DNA of 64,000 nucleotides from Maribellus sp. CM-23 (GTDB lineage Bacteria > Bacteroidota > Bacteroidia > Bacteroidales > Prolixibacteraceae). Every line of letters begins with the position of its first letter. Position 1 is the stretch's first letter. Location of the stretch: assembly GCF_021354595.1 (NCBI RefSeq), contig NZ_JADWYJ010000001.1, forward strand, positions 659,446-723,445. Reading direction: 5' to 3'. Shown in pieces: positions 28,383-37,907 of this stretch. The notes under the pieces were generated by a model that saw only the letters and a program-made list of their open reading frames with translations, made no database searches and was not told the DNA's origin. The translations under genes and the position numbers were made by a program.

Positions 28383-31300
28383 TTAAAAACTAACATTTAC
28401 ACCCAGGGAAATAGTCCTTGATTTTGGATAGTACTCCCGTCCTTCAATACCCGGGTCGAGTCCTGCCATTTCAATTTCAGGATCAAGGCCTGTATAATTG
28501 GTGATGGTAAACAGGTTTTGTCCGGTTACATACACCCTTACTTTCCTGATCTCTTCAATTTTCGACACATCGAAAGTGTAACTCAGGCTGATGTTGTCCA
28601 ACTTCAGGAACGAGCCTTTCTCGATGTAATAGCTACAGTACTTTGGATTGTCGGCCAACCCGATGGTCAAAGCGTCGTGCAAAACATTGGCACCCGGCAA
28701 CCACTGGGTGGTAGCATACGACATTTTCGAGAAGTTCAGCAGATCGTTGCCGTAAACACCTCTGAAAAAGAAATTCAAATCCCAGTTTTTATAGGAAATC
28801 GTATTGGAAATACCATAGGTCAGTTTAGGCTGTGCCGAACCGATGTAAGTACGGTCGTCGTTGGTCAGTCCGGGTTTTCCGTCAATCATATCGTCCATGA
28901 TGTACATTCCGTCCTCGTCCAAACCTTTGCACAACCAACCATAGAAAGTGCCCACTTCGCGGCCTTCTTCCACAATGTGAGTGGTATTACTGGAACCTCC
29001 CCTAATCCAGGCCGAGCCAGTCAGAATGGAGCTGGTAGAAAACTCATCGCTGGAGAGTTTGGTAATTTTGTTTTTGTTGTGCGCCAGGTTTACAGAAGCC
29101 GTCCAACGCAGCTTATCTTTCCGAATGATGTCACCGGTAATCAACATCTCGATCCCTTTGTTAGACATCTCCCCTACGTTGGCCAGCATATCGGGATAAA
29201 GGAATGGAGGAACCGGAACCTGGTAGGTGTACAACAAATCTTTGGTTCGTTTGTCGTAGTATTCAATGGTACCACTGATCCGGCTGTTCAGGATGTTGTA
29301 ATCCACCCCGATGTTGAACATCGAAGTTTCTTCCCATTTCAGGTTTTCGTTGGCATTCTGACTGATCTGGTAAGCTCTGTACCATTTACCATTGTCGTAG
29401 TACTGACCCGAATTGCCGTAAAGCTGTAACGATTTGTAAGGATCAATACCGTCCTGGTTACCCGACACACCGTAACCGGCTCTGATTTTCAGATCATCCA
29501 GGAAGGTCAGTCCTTGCATAAACGACTCTTCGTTGATACGCCAGGCACCCGATACCGATGGGAAGGTAGCCCATTTGTGGTTGGCTCCAAATTTTGAAGA
29601 ACCGTCGTAACGCATCGAAAGCGTCAGAATATACTTCATTTTGTAGTTGTAGTTAGCCCTTCCGAAGAAAGAAACCAGCTTGTTCATGTTTTTGCCTGAC
29701 CAAACATCCGAAGGACGCAGATTTTCGCCTGCTCCCAGGTTGTTGTATCCAAAAAAATCGGTTACAAACTGACGGTTTTGGGCTCCCGAGTTCTGGTAAT
29801 AGTTTTCTTCGTAAGAATAACCACCCAGCAATGCTAATTTATGATCGTTGATTGATTTTTCGTAGTTAACCGTTGTTTCCAGCAATTCTTTGTCACTGGT
29901 CCAGTTTTCGCGCTTGGCAAACCCCTGGTCGTTCCGTCCCCGTTCTGTATCAGAATCGTAGTACTGTCCGTAATCGTTGGTGGCTCTTTGCTTGTGCAAT
30001 TTAATTCCGGCGGTAAAACCTTCAAACAGGTTTAACTGGGCGTCTATGTTTCCGAAATACAGGGAATTTTTATGTAAACTACTGTTGTATTCGATGTTTC
30101 TTACCGGGTTTCCCTGGTCGTACTCCTGTGTATCGTACCAGGTTCCGTCGTCCTTTTTTATCGGCACAACCGGAATCATGTTGTAAGCCAATACAAAATT
30201 TCGTGTGTCGGTTGGAGAATAATCGCGGCTGGTAATGGCACCGGTAAACGAAACATTCAGTTTGTCGTCCAATGCTTTCTGGTTAAACGAAAAACGTACG
30301 TTGTAACGCTTCATCTCATTGTCTTTTACCACCCCTTTCTGATCGAGATAGGAAACCGACGCGCGGTAGTTGCTGTTGCGTCCGCCACCTGAGAACGATA
30401 CATTATGATTCTGGCTGACACCGGTTCTCATAATGGCATCAAACCAATCGGTGTTGGCGCCCAAATCAAGCCCTTCGGTGTTAATGCTGTTGGCAGCTGC
30501 GTAATCGCGCCATTCTTTGGCTGTTAAAACATCCGGCACATTGGTAACCGTACTGGCTGCCAGATAGCCATCGTATTCAATAACAGTTCCGTAGTCTTTT
30601 CCTTTTTTGGTAGTGATCAGAATTACACCACTGGCCGAACGCGAACCATAAATAGCCGCGGCAGAAGCATCTTTTAACACACTGATCGATTCAATGTCCT
30701 GTGGTGCAACCGATGAAAGGCTCATTCCCGGAACTCCGTCGATTACGATAAAAGGCTGGCTGCTTCCGGTAAGCGAAGAAGTACCTCTCAAACGAATGGT
30801 TTGCTCCTTGGTAACGTCACCGCTTCCCAAAGTAATGGACAAACCGGCCACTTTTCCTTTTAGCAGGTCAACCGCATCTTTGGTCAAACCTTTGTTGAAC
30901 TCATCTTCCGAAACATTGCTGATCGATCCGCTCACCTCTCTTTTTTGCTGAACACCGTAACCGATGGCCACTACTTCGTCGAGTTGCATAATGTCTTCCC
31001 TCAGTACGATGTTGAACATGGTTTGCGAGCCAATTTCAACTTCCTGGGTCTGGAAACCAACAAACGACAAGGAAAGCACTCCGCCACTGGCCGGAACATC
31101 CATGTTGAATTTTCCGTCGGCATCGCTTACCGTACCTGTCATGGTACCTCTCAACACAATGGTAACACCTGTTAAGGGTTCGCCTTTTGAGTCGTTTACA
31201 ATACCGGTAACCGTTTTCTTCTCTTGCGGAATACTTAGCATATTGTCTGCCTTTTTCATCACAGCAATCTGACGGTCACTAATTTTATAAGTCAGATCCG

Positions 31301-31613
31301 TTTCCTGCAATGCTTGTTCCAGCAGGTTGTTAACCGTTACTTCGCTAACACTTACGTCAACTTTCTGATTGACATTCACCAGGTCGTCGGAGTAGACAAT
31401 AATAAATTCACTGTTTTTCTCAATCTCGTGAAACACCTGTTTCAGGGTAACATTGTTCAGTTTCATCGAGAATTTTGCTGTCTGAGAATAGCTGTTTGCC
31501 GCTGAAGCAAACATAACTGAAAGTAATAGGATGATAGTTAGCCTCATGACAAGGAAAGTTTTTTTGACCCACTGCGAGTACACAGCAAAGCCATTCTTAC
31601 AAATTTTATTCAT
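28383..31613 (-). CDS. SusC/RagA TonB-dependent transporter with N-terminal STN signalling domain
   Basis: A 1076-residue outer-membrane transporter. After an extended signal peptide (about 1-44) comes a secretin/TonB N-terminal (STN) domain (about 48-112, FSMKLNNVTLKQVFHEIEK...). Next is a carboxypeptidase-regulatory-like domain (about 132-208, VTGIVNDSKGEPLTGVTIV), then the plug (QLDEVVAIGYGVQQKREVSGS, LKDASAAAIYGSRSASGVIL) and a 22-strand barrel ending in an aromatic strand (SLGVNVSF). The STN domain marks transducers that touch a FecR-type anti-sigma factor, and exactly such a gene lies upstream. Together these should import an oligosaccharide and induce their own operon. Which glycan is not determinable here; neighbouring GH97 suggests an alpha-glucan or alpha-galactoside. 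Confidence 0.97.
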   Translation of the reverse strand: MNKICKNGFAVYSQWVKKTFLVMRLTIILLLSVMFASAANSYSQTAKFSMKLNNVTLKQVFHEIEKNSEFIIVYSDDLVNVNQKVDVSVSEVTVNNLLEQALQETDLTYKISDRQIAVMKKADNMLSIPQEKKTVTGIVNDSKGEPLTGVTIVLRGTMTGTVSDADGKFNMDVPASGGVLSLSFVGFQTQEVEIGSQTMFNIVLREDIMQLDEVVAIGYGVQQKREVSGSISNVSEDEFNKGLTKDAVDLLKGKVAGLSITLGSGDVTKEQTIRLRGTSSLTGSSQPFIVIDGVPGMSLSSVAPQDIESISVLKDASAAAIYGSRSASGVILITTKKGKDYGTVIEYDGYLAASTVTNVPDVLTAKEWRDYAAANSINTEGLDLGANTDWFDAIMRTGVSQNHNVSFSGGGRNSNYRASVSYLDQKGVVKDNEMKRYNVRFSFNQKALDDKLNVSFTGAITSRDYSPTDTRNFVLAYNMIPVVPIKKDDGTWYDTQEYDQGNPVRNIEYNSSLHKNSLYFGNIDAQLNLFEGFTAGIKLHKQRATNDYGQYYDSDTERGRNDQGFAKRENWTSDKELLETTVNYEKSINDHKLALLGGYSYEENYYQNSGAQNRQFVTDFFGYNNLGAGENLRPSDVWSGKNMNKLVSFFGRANYNYKMKYILTLSMRYDGSSKFGANHKWATFPSVSGAWRINEESFMQGLTFLDDLKIRAGYGVSGNQDGIDPYKSLQLYGNSGQYYDNGKWYRAYQISQNANENLKWEETSMFNIGVDYNILNSRISGTIEYYDKRTKDLLYTYQVPVPPFLYPDMLANVGEMSNKGIEMLITGDIIRKDKLRWTASVNLAHNKNKITKLSSDEFSTSSILTGSAWIRGGSSNTTHIVEEGREVGTFYGWLCKGLDEDGMYIMDDMIDGKPGLTNDDRTYIGSAQPKLTYGISNTISYKNWDLNFFFRGVYGNDLLNFSKMSYATTQWLPGANVLHDALTIGLADNPKYCSYYIEKGSFLKLDNISLSYTFDVSKIEEIRKVRVYVTGQNLFTITNYTGLDPEIEMAGLDPGIEGREYYPKSRTISLGVNVSF

Positions 31614-31743
31614 AAATTTAAGCGTTTAATTAAGCATTGTAATTAATTAATCTCAGGACCGGCGGGTGGTACGAACACTCTCCGGTTCTTTTTTCATACG
31701 TTAGCGCGATTAGTTTTACAGAATTGTTACATAGGCATTTATA

Positions 31744-32946
31744 TTAGTTTGGTTGGACAATAAAATAATCTCCGTTTTGTTGTTTACCCCAGTCTATCGG
31801 GACAAAAGCCTGAAGCACGTCGAGCACTTCAGCAATATCGCTTTTGAGATCGAGTTTACCGGATATCTTATACGTACCCAGCATCGGATCCTTTATGTGA
31901 ATTCTTTTGTTGTAATACCTTTCCAGCCTCCGTACCACGCGGTTCATATCCAGCCTGTCGCAGTTAAGCATGCCTTCTTTCCACGAAACATACGAAGCCA
32001 CATCTACCTTGTTTACATAATTTACTCCACTTGAACGGTCAAGCAAAAACATCTCGTTGGGGTGAAGTGTGTTGGTTTTCTTTCCTTTCAACAAGCCATG
32101 CTCGCTGATCTTTACATCTACCTTCCCGCTTACCAGCACTGTGTGGAAGATATTATCATCGGGGTAGGCCGACACATCAAAAGTGGTCCCCAAAACAACG
32201 ACATCTGCCGGCTCGGTGCGCACTACAAAAGGCTTGTGCGCGTCTTTCACCACTTCAAAAAATGCCTCGCCAATCAGCAGTACTTCACGCTGCTTTTTAT
32301 CAAAAACCGAAGGATACATCAGCTGACTGCCCGCGTTTAACCATACTTTGGTTCCGTCGCTCAGCGTCAGGTTCGAACTTTTACCATACGGAATAATTAC
32401 GTGGTTGGTACTGTTTACTTTGCCGGAAACCTGCTGCTGAATGGTGTCATTATCGATGATCACCTGTTCTCCGCTGGCGTCGTATTTAATGTTGGATTCT
32501 TTTGATTCAAGCGGCACCGACTTGCCGTCGGCCAGAATAATCCGGGCATCGGAAAAGTCGCCGGGTGTGGTATCGGCCATGCTAAACTCGTTGCAATCCT
32601 TGTCCTTGCTGTAGAAATAATAGCTCAGGCCTCCGCTGGCAAATACGAAAATAAAAATGGCTGCATATTTCAGCAGGCTTATGAACCGGTTCTTCCGCGG
32701 TGCAGCAGTACGATGCTTTACACTGTCCCACATTTCAAATATTTCCGCAATCGAAAGCTTTTCGTTTTTAAAACGGAAATAGTTAAAAATTTCGATTGCC
32801 TCGTCAATTTCCTCCTTCTTATCGGGATTCTCCATAATAAAGTTTTCCCAGAAAACTTCGGCCTCCTGATTGGTCTTCAACAACCACTGAAGAAACGATT
32901 CTTCGTTCAAAAAGTCGGTGGAGCTATATGTCTTGAATTGGTTCAT
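31744..32946 (-). CDS. FecR-family anti-sigma factor
   Basis: A 400-residue inner-membrane protein. The cytoplasmic N-terminus (1-82) should bind the sigma factor; one membrane segment lies at about 86-108 (LLKYAAIFIFVFASGG). The periplasmic FecR domain covers about 190-280 (NHVIIPYGKSSNLTLSDGTKVWLN, GEAFFEVVKDAHKPFVVRT). The DUF4974 domain at the end (LDMNRVVRRLERYYNKRI...) is structurally like STN and contacts SusC. It sits between sigma factor and susC, so signal flow is SusC to FecR to ECF sigma. The 130-base gap to susC probably holds the sigma-dependent promoter. Confidence 0.95.
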   Translation of the reverse strand: MNQFKTYSSTDFLNEESFLQWLLKTNQEAEVFWENFIMENPDKKEEIDEAIEIFNYFRFKNEKLSIAEIFEMWDSVKHRTAAPRKNRFISLLKYAAIFIFVFASGGLSYYFYSKDKDCNEFSMADTTPGDFSDARIILADGKSVPLESKESNIKYDASGEQVIIDNDTIQQQVSGKVNSTNHVIIPYGKSSNLTLSDGTKVWLNAGSQLMYPSVFDKKQREVLLIGEAFFEVVKDAHKPFVVRTEPADVVVLGTTFDVSAYPDDNIFHTVLVSGKVDVKISEHGLLKGKKTNTLHPNEMFLLDRSSGVNYVNKVDVASYVSWKEGMLNCDRLDMNRVVRRLERYYNKRIHIKDPMLGTYKISGKLDLKSDIAEVLDVLQAFVPIDWGKQQNGDYFIVQPN

Positions 32947-33067
32947 TCTGAAAGTTTCTCAATTCTATAAGACATGAACTTCCAAAGTGTAGATACTTTT
33001 TTCGAAAAAAATTCAAAAAAAATTACTCACCCAACTTATCTTCCTGATTTAATGAGAGAAAACAGGA

Positions 33068-33685
33068 TCATTTTTCCCTGTCGAGTGAAGAAAATAACAC
33101 AAAAAGAAAATTGGAAACACGCTTTTTATCGCTTTTGATGATGCTGCGGACTTTATTCACTGCCCGACTGATAAGCGAACGCGAAGACTGCTCTTCGAGC
33201 TCGAGCACTTCTGCGATTTCCTTGTGGCTCAACCCAAAATAGAAACGGAGGTACAGCGCTTCTTTCTGACGGCTGGTCAACGACTCCACCGCCGAACGTA
33301 CAATCAGCAGTTTTTTGGAATAATGATCATTCTCGAACTCCTCGCGGTTCAGGTCCTCCAAACCGGTTTCAAAACGATAATCACCCGTTTTCATGATTTC
33401 TTCGAGCTTACTCGAACGTAAGGACTCCCTGAAAATCATCCGCTTCAGCGAAGCAAACAGGTACCCTTTCACATTATCCGTGGCCGAAAGTTTGCCCCGC
33501 GATTGAATAAGGGTTACAAACAGCTCCTGTATACAGTCTTTTACCAACGACCGGTCGACCGTAAATTTACAGCCGTACGCAAACAAATCGGTTACATTGT
33601 TCAGGTAAATGGAGGAAAGGGCCGTCTGACTTCCTTCCAGAAAATCCATCCACAAAAACTTGTCTTTCTCTTGATTGGGATACAT
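33068..33685 (-). CDS. ECF RNA polymerase sigma factor (FecI/Bacteroidetes Sus-type)
   Basis: A protein of about 205 residues. Sigma region 2 spans about residues 15-85 (LFAYGCKFTVDRSLVKDCIQELFVTLI); region 4 is about 135-185, with a helix-turn-helix (GLSHKEIAEVLELEEQSSRSLISRAVNKVR). The segment TSRQKEALYLRFYFG is typical of the Bacteroidota SusC-associated ECF group. I start at ATG 33685 (MYPNQEKDKF); the ATG at 33781 adds 32 residues outside the family. It directs RNA polymerase to the SusC operon when FecR releases it. It lies about 120 bases upstream of fecR. Confidence 0.94.
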   Translation of the reverse strand: MYPNQEKDKFLWMDFLEGSQTALSSIYLNNVTDLFAYGCKFTVDRSLVKDCIQELFVTLIQSRGKLSATDNVKGYLFASLKRMIFRESLRSSKLEEIMKTGDYRFETGLEDLNREEFENDHYSKKLLIVRSAVESLTSRQKEALYLRFYFGLSHKEIAEVLELEEQSSRSLISRAVNKVRSIIKSDKKRVSNFLFVLFSSLDREK

Positions 33686-33837
33686 TACCGGGCCGTTTAA
33701 GTTTAGTAAGTATAGCTCCCTAAAATTAGGATTATTATTATGAATACAAAAGAAATCTAACGGGCACTTTGTCTGTCTCAACGTCGCGTATCAAAATAAC
33801 ACCGAAATCAAACATCCCTTGATCACCGATGCTTTAA

Positions 33838-34752
33838 TTACTCCAAAAGCTTTAGTATTTCTTCCACTTTCTCGTTCATGGGCAAGTGTCCGTTTACCCA
33901 GTGAATTTTGGTGCCGCGTTTTTCCATACCCCGAAACCAGGTCATCTGCCGCTTGGCAAACTGATGAATCGCAATTTCCAGTTGCCGGAACATTTCATCG
34001 TAACTCAGTTCGCCAATCAGGTGTAGTGTCAGGAATTTATATTCCAGGCCGTAATAAATCAATTGATCGGGAGTAAGGCCCGAGTCGAGCAGTTTTTGCA
34101 CCTCATCGAGCATGCCTTCTTCCAGGCGTTGCTTTAAACGCAGCGTTATTCGCTGGCGGCGCATTTCGCGGTCAAAATCAATCCCAATGTTCAGGCTGCG
34201 GATCTCCGGCATTTCCGAAGCTTCCTGCGCATGTTCGGCATAGTATTTTTCAATTTCGATGGCACGAACAGCCCGGCGGTCGGTTTCCACATCCGTGTCG
34301 TTGTGCAGGCGGGGCTTCATACTTTTTAAAATTTCGGTCAGCTGCTCCAGCGTTTTCCCTTCCAGCTCCTTGCGTAGTTCGCGGTTGGGCGGCACTTCAA
34401 TCAAGCGGTAGTTTTTCAAAACAGCCTCCAGGTACAAACCGCTGCCCCCGCATAAAACGGGAAATTTTCCCCGCGATTGAATCTCATTGTAAACCCGGAT
34501 AAAATCGGTTTGAAAACGATATACATTGTAATGTGCACCTGCTGCCTCAATATCCACCAAATGCGACGGCACTTCCACACCGTCCACAAAATAATCGGCA
34601 TAATCTTTCCCGGTGCCCAGGTCCATTCCGCGGTACACCTGGCGTGAATCCGCCGAAATGATTTCGCCCTTCAAACGAGCCGTAACATGTGCCGCCAGCC
34701 CGGTTTTCCCCGTAGCAGTAGGCCCCAATATGGTAAGCAGATTGTATTTCAA
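33838..34752 (-). CDS. miaA: tRNA dimethylallyltransferase MiaA
   Basis: About 304 residues, complete for MiaA. The P-loop is LGPTATGKTGLAAH, followed by ISADSRQVYRGMDLGTGK (catalytic Asp and substrate Gln/Arg), then VDIEAAGAHYNVY, PVLCGGSGLYLEAVL, and the tRNA-binding QFAKRQMTWFRG near the end. It transfers dimethylallyl to A37 of tRNAs reading UNN codons. No ATG exists in frame at the front; the most likely start is TTG at 34752, giving the normal MKYNLLTILGPT-type beginning, while a TTG at 34782 would overlap the promoter. Confidence 0.94.
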   Translation of the reverse strand: MKYNLLTILGPTATGKTGLAAHVTARLKGEIISADSRQVYRGMDLGTGKDYADYFVDGVEVPSHLVDIEAAGAHYNVYRFQTDFIRVYNEIQSRGKFPVLCGGSGLYLEAVLKNYRLIEVPPNRELRKELEGKTLEQLTEILKSMKPRLHNDTDVETDRRAVRAIEIEKYYAEHAQEASEMPEIRSLNIGIDFDREMRRQRITLRLKQRLEEGMLDEVQKLLDSGLTPDQLIYYGLEYKFLTLHLIGELSYDEMFRQLEIAIHQFAKRQMTWFRGMEKRGTKIHWVNGHLPMNEKVEEILKLLE

Positions 34753-34779
34753 TTTGAATCGATTTTGAAAACAAAGAAA

Positions 34780-34787
34780 CAAATATT
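34780..34787 (-). promoter_or_regulatory. Putative -7 box (AATATTTG) for miaA
   Basis: Minus-strand AATATTTG, one mismatch to TAnnTTTG, the same variant as seen before the cytochrome gene. It supports initiation at TTG 34752. Confidence 0.3.
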
Positions 34788-34860
34788 TAAGGGTTCTGCC
34801 CGAATATTCAGACTTTAAAACCCCGCAGACTTTTTAAAATTTTTCGATTATTCTTAAAAG

Positions 34861-34893
34861 TTTCAAAGACGAAGCCTCAATTCTTTATCTTTG
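34861..34893 (+). promoter_or_regulatory. Promoter of cutC
   Basis: TTTC (34861-34864), 21 bases, then TATCTTTG (34886-34893), a perfect -7 element. Because this overlaps an alternative start at 34891, it fixes the cutC start at 34921. Confidence 0.55.
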
Positions 34894-34920
34894 AAAGATA
34901 GAATCAATACCGGTTTATTT

Positions 34921-35544
34921 ATGATAAAGGAAGCTTGCGTAGAATCGCTGGAAGAAGCAAAATTGGCAGCCGAAAGAGGCGCCAACCGCATTGAGTTATG
35001 CGCCGACCTGGCCCAGGACGGACTCACCCCCTCACTCGAATTAATGAAGCAGGCCTGTTCGGAGCTGTCCATCCCGGTTATGACCATGGCACGCCCGCGC
35101 GGCGGTAATTTTGTTCATACCCCGGAAGAGGTGGAACAAATGAAAGCGGCCATCGACCAGGCCAAGGAAGCCGGTGCACACGGAGTAGTTTTTGGCTTGC
35201 TGACCCCGGACAATAAAATCGATGAAAAAAACACCCGGCTTTTGGCTGAATATGCACAGCCGCTTCCGGTAACTTTTCACAAAGCTATCGACGAAATGGA
35301 CGACCCAGTGGAAGGCGTACGTGTTTTGAAAACCATTCCGGGAATCAAACGTATCCTCACTTCAGGTGGCAAAGCTACCGCACTGGAAGGACAGGAAACC
35401 ATCCGTAAAATGATACAGGAAGCCGAAGGACAAATCATCATTTTAGTGGCCGGAAAAGTGCTGGACTCTAACGTGGAAGAAATCAGCAGGCTCACCGGCG
35501 CCAGCGAACTGCACGGAAGAAAAATTGTCGGGGAGCTCATTTAG
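34921..35544 (+). CDS. cutC: CutC family protein
   Basis: A 207-residue TIM-barrel protein of the CutC family. The signature RIELCADLAQDGLTPS is followed by MARPRGGNFVHT, HGVVFGLLTPDNKID, PVTFHKAIDEMDD and RILTSGGKATALEG. CutC was named for copper tolerance in E. coli, but that role has been disputed and the enzymatic activity is unknown. It is cytoplasmic. ATG 34921 is supported by the promoter position. The GH29 gene starts 55 bases after its stop and may be co-transcribed. Confidence 0.92.
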   Translation: MIKEACVESLEEAKLAAERGANRIELCADLAQDGLTPSLELMKQACSELSIPVMTMARPRGGNFVHTPEEVEQMKAAIDQAKEAGAHGVVFGLLTPDNKIDEKNTRLLAEYAQPLPVTFHKAIDEMDDPVEGVRVLKTIPGIKRILTSGGKATALEGQETIRKMIQEAEGQIIILVAGKVLDSNVEEISRLTGASELHGRKIVGELI

Positions 35545-35598
35545 CCCTTGCCATATTCTGTTTTAATTGACAATCAAAATTCTAAACATTATAGTATC

Positions 35599-37077
35599 AT
35601 GAAAAAATTAACCTTTATTGTTCCGCTTCTGTTTGCCTTTTTTGCACAGGCTCAGCTGGAACACGAAATAACCGATTATGTGTGGCCTACCGACGAAAAA
35701 GTTTTACAAAAACTGGAAGACTGGCAGGACCTGAAATTCGGTTTGCTGATGCACTGGGGAACATACAGCCAGTGGGGAATTGTTGAATCGTGGTCGATTT
35801 GCCCCGAAGATGAAGGCTGGTGTGCCCGCAAAAAAGGAAGTAATCCGGACGATTATTTCACCTACAAGGAAGAATACGAAAACCTGAAACTTTCTTTTAA
35901 CCCGGTAAACTTCGAGCCCGGAAAATGGGCAAAGGCAGCCAGCAATGCGGGGATGAAATACGTGGTTTTCACCACCAAGCACCACGACGGCTTTTGCATG
36001 TTCGATTCGAAATATACCGACTACAAAATCACGGACAAAGACTGCCCGTTTAGTGTAAATCCAAAAGCCAATGTTGCCAAAGAGGTTTTTGATGCTTTCC
36101 GCACCGAAGGTATGTGGGCAGGCGCTTATTTCTCGAAACCCGACTGGAACAACCCCAACTACTGGGACCCGAAGTTTCCGCCACTCGACCGGAACGTCAA
36201 TTACGACCCGGACCTTCATCCTGAAAAATGGGAAAAGTTTGTTGACTTCACCCACAACCAGATTATGGAATTGCTGACCGACTACGGAAAGATTGACATT
36301 TTGTGGCTCGATGGCGGCTGGGTTTGCAAACAATCGGACGAAGCGCTGAAAGCCTATTACGAAGGACGCCACGCCAAAGCACCCAGTGGTTTTATCAAAA
36401 ACCGGGTGATCAACCAGGATATCCGCATGGACGAACTGGCAGCCAAGGCCCGCGAAAAACAACCCGGCCTTATTGTGGTTGACCGCGCGGTAAAAGGCCC
36501 CAACCAAAACTACCTGACACCCGAAAACAGGGTTCCGGATACACAACTTCCTTACCCGTGGGAGTCGTGTATTATTGCAGGTGGTGGCTGGTCGTGGGTG
36601 CCAAATCCGCAATACATGACACCCAAACAAGCCATTCATATGCTGATCGACATTGTGGCCAAAGGTGGCAACCTTCTTTACAACATTGGCCCGGCACCCG
36701 ATGGTTCGTGGCCCGAAGATGCCTACAAACTCCTCGATGCCATGGGGAAATGGATTGATGTAAACGGCGAAGCGATTTACTCAACACGTGCCATTGCGCC
36801 TTTCAAAACCGACAATATTTGCCTGACCCAGCAAAAAGACAGCAAAGCGGTGTACGCACTTTACCTGGAGCAGGAAGACGGTGCAGGATTGCCGGCTTCG
36901 TTTACCGTTAAAGGAATAAAAGCTGCCAAAGGTGCCAAACTTAGCATGCTCGGCGCCGCCGGAACGTTGAAATGGGAAAATACGGCCGAAGGAGTAAAAG
37001 TGTATGTTCCGCAAAAAATAAGAACCAAGCTGCCTTGCGACCTTGCCTGGGCGGTAAAAATATCGGCGGTGGAATAA
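35599..37077 (+). CDS. GH29 alpha-L-fucosidase, secreted
   Basis: A 492-residue exported enzyme (signal 1-19, ending AQAQ). The GH29 barrel starts with FGLLMHWGTYSQWGIVESW and continues KYVVFTTKHHDGFCMFDSKY. The nucleophile is the Asp in DILWLDGGWV. A segment of about 40 residues after it (about 270-310) is unusual for short GH29 enzymes and may shape the acid/base loop. The C-terminal beta domain runs from about 410. It should cleave terminal alpha-linked fucose in the periplasm. Start at ATG 35599 gives a clean signal peptide. A second GH29 is at 59577, so the organism probably uses fucosylated glycans. Confidence 0.93.
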   Translation: MKKLTFIVPLLFAFFAQAQLEHEITDYVWPTDEKVLQKLEDWQDLKFGLLMHWGTYSQWGIVESWSICPEDEGWCARKKGSNPDDYFTYKEEYENLKLSFNPVNFEPGKWAKAASNAGMKYVVFTTKHHDGFCMFDSKYTDYKITDKDCPFSVNPKANVAKEVFDAFRTEGMWAGAYFSKPDWNNPNYWDPKFPPLDRNVNYDPDLHPEKWEKFVDFTHNQIMELLTDYGKIDILWLDGGWVCKQSDEALKAYYEGRHAKAPSGFIKNRVINQDIRMDELAAKAREKQPGLIVVDRAVKGPNQNYLTPENRVPDTQLPYPWESCIIAGGGWSWVPNPQYMTPKQAIHMLIDIVAKGGNLLYNIGPAPDGSWPEDAYKLLDAMGKWIDVNGEAIYSTRAIAPFKTDNICLTQQKDSKAVYALYLEQEDGAGLPASFTVKGIKAAKGAKLSMLGAAGTLKWENTAEGVKVYVPQKIRTKLPCDLAWAVKISAVE

Positions 37078-37094
37078 AACACCGATCCGGCAAG

Positions 37095-37376
37095 TTATAA
37101 AACAGGCCATTTCTTTTGCGGGGAATGGCCTGTTTGGTTTATGGATAAATAACGATCTGACCCACTAATGTGCAAAATTTGCACATTGCTTTTTTCTTCC
37201 AGTTCGCCTTCATTAAAAATGTTATTGATATGTTTCGTTATTACCGACCGCTTTTTCGGAAACAGCTGGCCCATTTGTGCCTGCGAAAGCCAAACCGTTT
37301 CTTCTTCTAGCCGGACATCAATTTTGGTTTGTCCGTCTTCAGTCTGATAAAGAAGTATTTCTGAATTAGTATCCAT
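37095..37376 (-). pseudogene. Truncated rhuM-like gene (RhuM virulence-family N-terminus)
   Basis: About 93 codons. The first 70 match the N-terminus of RhuM family proteins: LYQTEDGQTKIDVRLEEETV, WLSQAQMGQLF, and SVITKHINNIFNEGEL. Full-length RhuM proteins are about 330 residues and frequently lie with restriction systems or on islands. Here similarity stops after SNVQILHISGSDR, and the remaining codons run into the terminator hairpin of the fucosidase gene. The rest of the gene is missing. It is a remnant of a mobile or defence-associated gene. Confidence 0.7.
37101..37134. terminator. Bidirectional hairpin terminator after GH29 gene
   Basis: Perfect 11-bp stem AACAGGCCATT / AATGGCCTGTT with T-rich flanks on both strands. 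It lies within the tail of the broken rhuM-like frame, showing that this frame is not an intact gene. Confidence 0.8.
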
Positions 37377-37397
37377 TTTTATGCTGAAGACTTCCAA

Positions 37398-37847
37398 TTA
37401 CCTTCCGGCGTTATTTGCTTTTAGCAGTTTGGCGCCAAAAACAAGCAGACACACGGTTTTTATAAGTTCCAGGGCGACATAGACAAAATGCAGTTTCGAG
37501 TCCGGAACCTCCTGCCCTTCCATCATCATTACGGCACGTTCGTCAAGGGCCGGAAGAAGCCAGACGGTTTGAAGTACCAGCACCCCAAGTGCGACCAAAA
37601 ACAGGACACCACCTTTCCGGTGCAGCGGTATTTTTTGCCACAAAAAATTTACGATCACAACGACCGCCAGCACCATTTCTATTTTGTTGAGCACCTGAAA
37701 CACCAGACGCCCAATGCCGAGGCCCAGCGCAACCGTTATCCCGGGCGCCCTGAACTTAAGCCAGGCTTCCATAAAACTAATGGCCCCCACAAAACCGATC
37801 CAGATAAATACGGCCGCAATGGCCCAGGCGTAATTTTTGTCTTTCAT
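37398..37847 (-). CDS. Hypothetical four-TM membrane protein
   Basis: A 149-residue integral membrane protein with four hydrophobic segments (about 8-25, 57-75, 84-102 and 125-142). The FIWIGFVGAISFMEAWLKF and LVFQVLNKIEMVLAV pieces are loosely like DUF4149/TMEM205-type proteins, but I cannot confirm that. Its stop is 21 bases upstream of the broken rhuM start, on the same strand. Function is unknown. Confidence 0.7.
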   Translation of the reverse strand: MKDKNYAWAIAAVFIWIGFVGAISFMEAWLKFRAPGITVALGLGIGRLVFQVLNKIEMVLAVVVIVNFLWQKIPLHRKGGVLFLVALGVLVLQTVWLLPALDERAVMMMEGQEVPDSKLHFVYVALELIKTVCLLVFGAKLLKANNAGR

Positions 37848-37907
37848 ACTTTATTCATTTTCATTCAGTCAGAATCAAACGGCTGCACTTTCGGTACGAT
37901 AAATCAC

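Noticed and set aside
35704..36639. Antisense frame of 311 codons opposite the GH29 fucosidase
   Set aside because: The fucosidase is certain, and the antisense product shows no recognisable domain.
37101..37134. Part of a coding region in the rhuM-like frame
   Set aside because: The perfect terminator stem within the frame's end indicates that the final codons are not genuine gene sequence.
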